Source: Leishmania mexicana MHOM/GT/2001/U1103
Taxonomy: Eukaryota; Euglenozoa; Kinetoplastea; Trypanosomatida; Trypanosomatidae
Length of the DNA: 64,000 nt
NCBI RefSeq assembly: GCF_000234665.1
Contig: NC_018337.1
Location: forward strand, 892,222 to 956,221
Direction of reading: 5' to 3'
The notes beneath the pieces were generated by a model. It saw only the letters and a program-made list of their open reading frames with translations. It did not search any database and had not been told where the DNA came from. Position numbers and translations under genes: made by a program. How positions within the stretch are numbered: position 1 is the first letter of the stretch; every line of letters starts with the position of its first letter. Below are positions 55,201 to 61,100 of the stretch, one piece after another.

Positions 55201-56562
55201 AGCAGGAGCGATAGTGGAGGATGTGGTCGAAGGCGGTTTTTCCGTCGTCGGTCCACATGTTTTCTGTGGTGTTTCCCCGTCATCTGCCTCTGTGCACTCT
55301 AGAGGCGGGTCGACGAAGGATTCGCTCGCTGACTTGCCTGCCGAGATCGAGGTCACTGCAGTTGGCAAAGGCATGAGCGGCGTGCCGGCTGACGAGCTCG
55401 ACGCAGAGTGCGAGGCGGTGGTTTGTTCCTTCGAACAGCCGCCCGCAGCGCTCCTATCATCGCTGTCAGAGATTCCCTGCTCGACATACTTGGACAAGGC
55501 GCGCGCTATCGCATGCAGCGCCTTCTGCGCCTCATCTATTAGGATGGGCAACACCCCCGCTGATCGGGCGCAGAGCTCAAGCAGGGCGCGGAACACGCTT
55601 ACTAAGCGGCCGTCGTGCACGGACAGTTGCAGTGGCTGCAACGCAGAGGGTTGAATGTTGGTGCTTGCCTTTCGACTGAGCCGGGGTGCAGCAGCAGCCT
55701 TGAGCGCGACAATCATCACAAAGTACAGCCGGTCGCTCGACTCCTTCGACTGCACTGTATCCACCGCCGCCAAGACGGCGTCTACGAGACATTCACGCAC
55801 GTTTTCGCTCGGCCCCACAATGTCTGCAGGCACGGATGTGACTTCGCTAGATCCCACATCCAGGGCGCCAGCGCGGCATGGCGACGAGGCACGCTTTTTT
55901 CCACCCAGCAGCTTTGAAAAAAACACCTTTGCGCCTCTTGCAGTCGACTCGGGTACAGCGAACGTGGGGACCGGTGCCACCAACTCCAATGGCAGAACTC
56001 CACTGGTCAAAACGACGGCAGCCAACTCAAGCGCTGCTGTCAGAATGCGCACCGAGTTGCGAGCAATGCCTCCATTTTCGCCCATTATCGCCATACGGCA
56101 GGCGTACGCCAGTTTGCTGAGCTCCTCGTCATTACACAAGAACTGCTGGAGCGGACTGCAGGCGGTGGTGGTCGCAGGTACAGAAGTCGAGGGACTGGAA
56201 AGGCCAGACAGCAACGCTGCAACGGACTGTGTTGCCTCTGCGGTCTCCACGCTTGTTTTACTGACCACCTCGGCCGCCTCCGTCCGCTCGCCACCTGTGG
56301 GAGACGACTTTGCATCGGACGACTGCGGTGCCAACGCGCTACAGGACGGGGTGACAGCGGAAGGCACTGGCAGGGACGCGTCTATCCGCTGGGACGGTGT
56401 CGACTGCGCCGAGAGCTGGTCCTGGTGCTGACGAGACTCCTCTGCGAGGCGCTTCAGCGTCTTGCTCACAGCAGACAGTATTGTTCGTTCCCTCGTGTCA
56501 CTCTTCATCTCCGCCAGAAGATGCGCACACGCATCCAGTATCTCTTCAATGCCCTTCTCCAT
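49264..56562 (-). CDS. Giant Sec7-domain ARF guanine nucleotide exchange factor, BIG/Sec7p-like
   Basis: Encodes 2432 residues from the ATG at 56562 to a TGA. The N-terminal half should hold DCB and HUS domains. LFLNYDCNTHSQSFF near residue 697 matches the HUS box (N-Y-D-C-D/N). The Sec7 domain lies at about 990-1155, with the catalytic finger in LLGEAQVVDKTM (Glu near 1064) and FSICMLNTDAHSRHVKNKMT then FLQNSRGIDEGNDI. NTDAH and N.RGI are typical of the BIG class, which activates ARF at the trans-Golgi and endosomes. Long helical HDS-like repeats follow. Ser/Thr/Ala-rich inserts make it larger than human BIG1/2 (about 1800 residues). Eleven consecutive Thr codons (49663-49695) sit near the C-terminus. 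AG at 56600-56599 after a T-rich tract supports the start; the frame upstream begins with TTG. Confidence 0.9.
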   Translation of the reverse strand: MEKGIEEILDACAHLLAEMKSDTRERTILSAVSKTLKRLAEESRQHQDQLSAQSTPSQRIDASLPVPSAVTPSCSALAPQSSDAKSSPTGGERTEAAEVVSKTSVETAEATQSVAALLSGLSSPSTSVPATTTACSPLQQFLCNDEELSKLAYACRMAIMGENGGIARNSVRILTAALELAAVVLTSGVLPLELVAPVPTFAVPESTARGAKVFFSKLLGGKKRASSPCRAGALDVGSSEVTSVPADIVGPSENVRECLVDAVLAAVDTVQSKESSDRLYFVMIVALKAAAAPRLSRKASTNIQPSALQPLQLSVHDGRLVSVFRALLELCARSAGVLPILIDEAQKALHAIARALSKYVEQGISDSDDRSAAGGCSKEQTTASHSASSSSAGTPLMPLPTAVTSISAGKSASESFVDPPLECTEADDGETPQKTCGPTTEKPPSTTSSTIAPAATSLVVPPVCDGAETSTAAALTAASPPPRRFRGVTDMLLLLELCGHIARLTPLSGISSILSGSGGGLEGGVVAASTSEYHRDAPANDAVGGGDGATPAAPRRTSGNATEEGASTTSFSAASLNEHMLVTALSFLLYSIVNGGPQFRKCPDIVQLLRQVVVPAAIRTSISTDLDIFRLSINVLLSCCLRFGPQMVSETSTVFRHVYFRVLDSSFTSLEHKLLVLEAFGSYIEEPQLLLGLFLNYDCNTHSQSFFEMMIHYLGALAMPPAQQVCNSKLFAELKRVLTVRLEYDVPEPLRRKALVSLLQVADSNIQWIERFECDQEEDTHTGTPKNGTGCRDGATTDTAPHELVTCSPLVHHLSEDGLRHGRTHAQLRGVEVMGSSMSGGGTNGGLNATANVDTFLQARRYKDAFKKFLDLFNLKATPDAAIEYLENSLLTLEDADKTVSATLEPAAAVGARFPLNDRAGVAAIPTTATDTTNASTSDGLRNDDAEEPSGSNEVSRRTEQVPAGGVDAAAASPAPVEAPATSTAAITSDVDDAMLLSARKVATFLRVKEDYLDKMVLGDYFAKCFRRPSSRVVFEEWIGLHDFTGKTLDEALRLFLGGFKLLGEAQVVDKTMELFAAQYCRQNPGIFSSADTAFILSFSICMLNTDAHSRHVKNKMTKEGFLQNSRGIDEGNDIDPSILGGIYDRISGEEIVLRPSPKCVTQPSVHAPAAAAADRSAGLRRSSKLTTNLLDSIPLLRHLSPIAAAITDKVLLPMDAAGNALFNSARRKREEMYQQELRATLKEVMNALQEASTNDAAHHAMFVTATSIENALPMWEVSVDVVCHIVVLALQQLLEDSEKYLRPQSFSSPSLSGNEREAGAEYEAVTAYLEDTQSAGYFSTILLGLQNTVRVCCAFGNVSHTEKLLEHMFEMTRLTSVVVVKAVPSSRVTIKSTIPFTRLQVLSTFFNLFMQCGSSFNARGWQAAYKAMSLVDALANGIEGIWQRQARRLLYTTPPAKETSWVLPKPPDSATKPAASSASAGPDASSDNTRGISAATTAPEQQQRADLWFGALNDVPASVVDRASRDNRKAILLALRSVPTCHVDLWLDRLFDATQYPPRVQLEMTSGLVKVCEMELTYTRTFSLTKLFDFVSICASFLSRLQWRDLWAHASEVFTLAGCRSSSEIALSTLDGLRLVALTYLMREELLNYSFQKEVLRPFELILMSNQNVACRQKVMMILSEVIDFRAEHLASGWNVVFSCLSHAAAIPEVAPSAWSICEGVILRHISYVKDCFSDLIFCLTTFACSGVEESMPLRAISYLVACGHWLQYGLEAPPLEVRTADAVTRWATRFLTVEEEVAASQMMGRQLSRVTLAAEPLTLDALLQKPVTFTSKTKYHLWMSLFEGMVPIVVVHSSVRVRAHALSSIWALLAQYAGLFDAEVRSSLFSGMVRPMLTTLLTHVPGDADLVSPPMSGGYEFDRFDYRLLVYLALKGMLLACKDHAHLLKLACKVLNEVVESTNITLRMLRNDYVDEVLRVCYDFVWAAASLATMDALDRLPSVPGAPSSMDAVNYAERLYQWIPTEARDGNPFVVGLVHEIQQVGVVDVVRFKRTADWVELQQTPAARNTPVQVSLSRLSATSVQLASAMMLQIRSTIFGCLTHGLLDKLQRLLSTCEADWNVCLEVSGAMRHVLLGVSFYFLVTRDARAVRFLKSVMGTSHEHGMVGSHDSASHTEPASPATAAGADASSGDGAPQSRRSSRAAVAASPAFIETSKNAVLETLLLIPYACVLIEFIAAFDLGEADSNVVRSDLWVYVGQYLEELKRSRLACIELQQAVQAGVRAELEAAATTTTTTTTTTTPPSTPAKHVLKEYKECHFTDIFRSARYPIAARTLYLTAQSDPSIRQRVFTEWCYLLRIYALKCTAILGASSVVLQACPTRDLIDLLRVIPSAFEEAAVSAYFNSCWEEMDLHCSMPPESCVELCARILESRM
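49663..49695 (-). repeat. (ACC)11 trinucleotide tract encoding poly-Thr in the BIG-like gene
   Basis: Eleven consecutive GGT triplets on the plus strand read as eleven ACC Thr codons in the ARF-GEF frame, flanked by Ala and Pro codons. Confidence 0.85.
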
Positions 56563-58178
56563 GTCTGCCAGGGGCAAAGCAGTGAAAGGATAGGCCGACT
56601 GAATCCCAGACGCAGTGAAAGAATTCGAAAAAAAGAAGACCAGAGGGGAACGTAAACGCACTTGTCGCCACAAGATGAGAGAGATACAAAAAAAAAATTG
56701 AGTCAAGAGAGACGCGCGCGTTTGACACGCGGAATGACTGCTGTTGCGGTAAGTGAAAGAACGGCGGAGAGTGTTGTGCGAGGGATGGAGAGGGTGCAAG
56801 CACTACTCTCACAGAAAGGCAAAACGAAAAAACAAGGGCGAACACCTCCACACGCACAGGTGCTGGAGAGGGGGTGGGGAAGGGGGTCACACCTGGCCGT
56901 TTCCCCGGAGACGGCAGAGCAGGAAGAATAGAGAGTGATTGAGTGAGTCAGGCGGCGAGGAAAAAAGGCGTCCAAGGCACAGAAGGCACCGAGAGAGGAG
57001 TAGCAGTGCGCAGCTACGGGCGAGAGGGTCTTCATGCGAAGACGGCAACGGGGCAAGACAAAGAGATACATATGAAGGTTGGAGAGAGTGTGGCGAGCAG
57101 CGACCACCACACAACTGCTGCGCAAAATGACAAGTTCGGCAGCTGCAAGGGTGGGGGACGTAAAATTGTTGTTTTTGTTCAAAAACAAAACATGTACCGT
57201 GGCAGTGTATGTGCGTGTATGTATGTATATATGTGTGTGTGCGCATATATATATATATATGTGTGTGTATGTGTGTGTGCGCGTGTGTTAATGCGATTGC
57301 CAAAGAAAGTGTCGGAGAGAGGGCGAAAGCAACAGTTGGCGGGCGAGTGCCAGTTGAAGAAGTGGTGCATATCTATATCTAGATATATAGATAGATAAGC
57401 ATACACATACATCCATAAACAGGCTTAGAGGCATTCCCATGTGCTCCTTATGACACAAGGCGACAAGGGAGGACAGCAAGAGGAAGAAAGTGGTTACGAA
57501 CGAAGCTCTGCGTCGCCGAATGCCCTGAGAGCCAAATATTAGACACAGGCGCCCTTCGTTGGTCCAGTGAAGACTCCCTCACGTTTCCTCGTCACCGTTA
57601 CCGCACTCCTCCCTCCCCCTTCACTGGCACCCTTCTCGTCAGCTTACAACACGGCAATTCATGTTTCTCCTGTGTGCTCTATGCTGATGCCGGAGTGCCA
57701 CTAGTGAATGTGAGGGACACGGAGAGACGGCACACCCATCTGTAGCCTCTTACGTCAGGTTCCACCTACAACGTCCGCTTCAACGTTGCGCCTTTGGGAC
57801 TTTGATCTGGTCGATCCTGCGAGGACGAAAGCGAGGAGTGGCAGACTCGCGAAACAAGATTCACGACAAGGCAAAAAGAACTCCCATTCGTCCTCCGTAA
57901 AGGGTGCAGCCCTCAACCTTTTCGGAGCCTCAGGGCTTTCGCCGTGATTGCTCATCGTTTTTGTTGCTTTGCGACTGCTTGATTGGGGAATCTTTCGACA
58001 TGAGTTCTCGTGCTGCTCTCCCCCGTGATTTCGCCTATCCAGAAAAAAAAATCAGAAGAAAGACCAGCAGTGCTTCTCCTCCCTTCGGTCGACTAGCGCC
58101 GCCCATGCTGCGCAGCCTCGTCGCACACGCACAGAGACCTGCTCGAAGCTCGTACACGACGGGCGAGATGCTCGAACA
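56563..58178. other. Intergenic region between FAZ1-like and BIG-like genes
   Basis: This 1.6 kb stretch has TG/TA repeats at about 57205-57290 and otherwise unremarkable sequence. It holds the FAZ1-like 3' UTR. A 66-codon ATG frame at 57955-57755 (minus) is the only short frame here with balanced composition, but it lacks an upstream polypyrimidine tract and is not called as a gene. Confidence 0.55.
56599..56640 (-). promoter_or_regulatory. Predicted spliced-leader acceptor of the BIG-like gene
   Basis: On the minus strand GTCTTCTTTTTTTCGAATTC is followed by more pyrimidines and the first AG at 56600-56599, 36 nt before the ATG. Confidence 0.5.
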
Positions 58179-61100
58179 CTATTGCATCATGGGCTTCAGC
58201 TCATCACGAAAGGCATCCAACGCACCGGCTGAGTTACCCATGGTATCCTTGGACTTGGAAAGCGCGGCCATGGCCCGTTTCAGCAGCCGCCTAAGGTCAT
58301 GGTTGAGATCCTCGGACTTGTTCAGTTTTTCTTGCCACTCCTTCTCCACCTCGTCCAGCTCAGCATCCTTCTTTAGGATGGTGGCCAGTGCGTCGCGCAG
58401 CTGACCCTCCGTATCTATGATTTGAGCAAAGAGGTTGCTCTTGTCATCAACGGACTCCGCCATGGCACTTTGCAGCCGCTTGATCCTGTCGAGCTCCTTT
58501 TGCAGCCGGAACACCTCCGCGTCAGAGTCGGCGCGCAGTCTCAACGCACTCTCCTCGCCCTCACGAGCCTCTTGAACCATGGCTGACATTTCCTCCAGAC
58601 GTTCCAATGCGTCGGAAACCTCTTTGCCCTTGCCCTCCAGCTCCTGCTCCATCTCGCGCATCTGCGCCTCGTGCTCGTCAATCATGCCCTCCATATCGTC
58701 TTTGAGAGCCTCGTTTTCAGCAGTCTTGTCCCGCAGTGCAGCTTCCGCGTCCAGGAACAACTTGCGCAGACGAGCCAGCTCTGCCTGGAGTCCATCATAA
58801 AGCGTGTTGTCCTGATCCGTCTGATCTCGTAGACGATTAATCTGGTCTTGTAGCACACCCACCTGCTTCTCGTGCTCGTCGTTCTCCCCGCGGCGTGCCT
58901 CCTGCAGCTCGAACAGCTCCTGCTCACGCGCCGCAAGACGCTGAAGCAGTTCCTTTTCATTCTCATGGCTCTGATTATTGGCGAAGTCGTCCAGATCCTT
59001 GATAACTTGATTGTACTGATCTGTCTTTTCCTCCAACTCCTCGAGCAGGTCCTGAATACGATTGTTCAGGGCGTCGAGGTCCAACGTCATTCGTTCGACC
59101 TCCCTCGCCTTTTCGGCGGCCCTGTCCTCAGCGGCCCGTAGATCACGTTGCAGGTCGTTCATTTCCTTCTGTACCGTATCAAGCTCCGTCTCGGTGATCT
59201 CCTTCTCCTTTTGCAGCTGCATCAGTTCATACTCGAGGTTTTCCCGCATCTTCTCACAAACCTTCGTGTCCTTCAGCGCACTGCGAAGCTCCTCGAGCTC
59301 GCTCTCCTTGGCTTCCAGCTGCTCCATAGCAGCCTTCTCTGTGTCGCGCGCCGCCGCCAAAACTTCGGCAAAAGCCTCTAGCTTCGCTACGCCTTCGGCG
59401 CTCACAGCATCAGCGTCGCCAAAAAGCCTGCATGCTTCGTCCAACTTGTCCGTGAGCAAATCCAGTTCACCCTGGAGCCGCTCCACTTCCTCCCGAGCCT
59501 CCTCAAGGTCGTTCTTCAAGCGCTCCTCCTCATTCTTGGACATTTTCCGCAGCTGCTCCAGTTCACGCTCCCTCTCCTCTGCGAGCTCACGCCACGCCTG
59601 CTCGGCGTCACGTGACTCCTCTAGAGCCTTCAAAAGTGCCTCAAGATGAGAGAGCACAGCTTCGCTGGATGAGTCTGTGACTGCATCGGGACCCATCGCA
59701 TCCCGAATGCGTTCCCCCAACACACTCAGCTCCAGCACCATTTGAGCATTCAAGTCCTGTTGTTCCTTAAGCTCCTCCAGCTTCACACAGAACAACGGCT
59801 CTCGTTCGATGGTAAAAGATGACACCGGCTCATCTACACCGACGCCCTCAACCTTTCCCGTCACTGCCTCACATGAAAGACCATCTTCAGCTTCACGGCA
59901 GGCGATAGCATCGAGGCGTCTCCTTCGGAATGCCCGAACTTCAGCACCAAGCTCTTCGTTCATCTGCCTCAAAGCCGACAACTCAGTCGCCATTATCGCT
60001 CGATCCGCATCCCATTTCCTAAGAGACGCCTCCGAGGTTCGCTCACCCTCCGACAATTGACTGCGCACATCTTCAACCTCATTTCGGGCTTCCCCTAGCA
60101 AAGACACCGCATCCTCGAGCTTATCCAGAAGATCTCCGCACTCCTCCCGCTTCTCACTAAGCTGCCATCCAAGCTCTTCCACTTCCACAGTCCTCATCTC
60201 AAGCTCAGCCCTAACAACACAAAGCTCCTCCAGCGTCACGGCGTACAGCGGCTCGTCGGCGATCTGCTGCGGCTCCAGCGCGCACTCCGCCGCCTCCTCC
60301 GCGGACACAGGCCTCGCCGGCACAGGCAGCGTGCCGTCCGCATCGCGGGCCTCCAGCGCGGCGTGGCGCTTCGCACGGAAGGCGGCCACCTCCAAAGCAA
60401 GCCGCTCCGCCTCCGCCTTCTGCGCCTCCAGCTCCGCCGCCAGCTGCTCCACGGCGGCGTCCTTGTCCAGGTACTCCTCCAGCGTCACGGCGTACAGCGG
60501 CTCGTCGGCGATCTGCTGCGGCTCCAGCGCGCACTCCGCCGCCTCCTCCGCGGACACAGGCCTCGCCGGCACAGGCAGCGTGCCGTCCGCATCGCGGGCC
60601 TCCAGCGCGGCGTGGCGCTTCGCACGGAAGGCGGCCACCTCCAAAGCAAGCCGCTCCGCCTCCGCCTTCTGCGCCTCCAGCTCCGCCGCCAGCTGCTCCA
60701 CGGCGGCGTCCTTGTCCAGGTACTCCTCCAGCGTCACGGCGTACAGCGGCTCGTCGGCGATCTGCTGCGGCTCCAGCGCGCACTCCGCCGCCTCCTCCGC
60801 GGACACAGGCCTCGCCGGCACAGGCAGCGTGCCGTCCGCATCGCGGGCCTCCAGCGCGGCGTGGCGCTTCGCACGGAAGGCGGCCACCTCCAAAGCAAGC
60901 CGCTCCGCCTCCGCCTTCTGCGCCTCCAGCTCCGCCGCCAGCTGCTCCACGGCGGCGTCCTTGTCCAGGTACTCCTCCAGCGTCACGGCGTACAGCGGCT
61001 CGTCGGCGATCTGCTGCGGCTCCAGCGCGCACTCCGCCGCCTCCTCCGCGGACACAGGCCTCCCCGGCACAGGCAGCGTGCCGTCCGCATCGCGGGCCTC

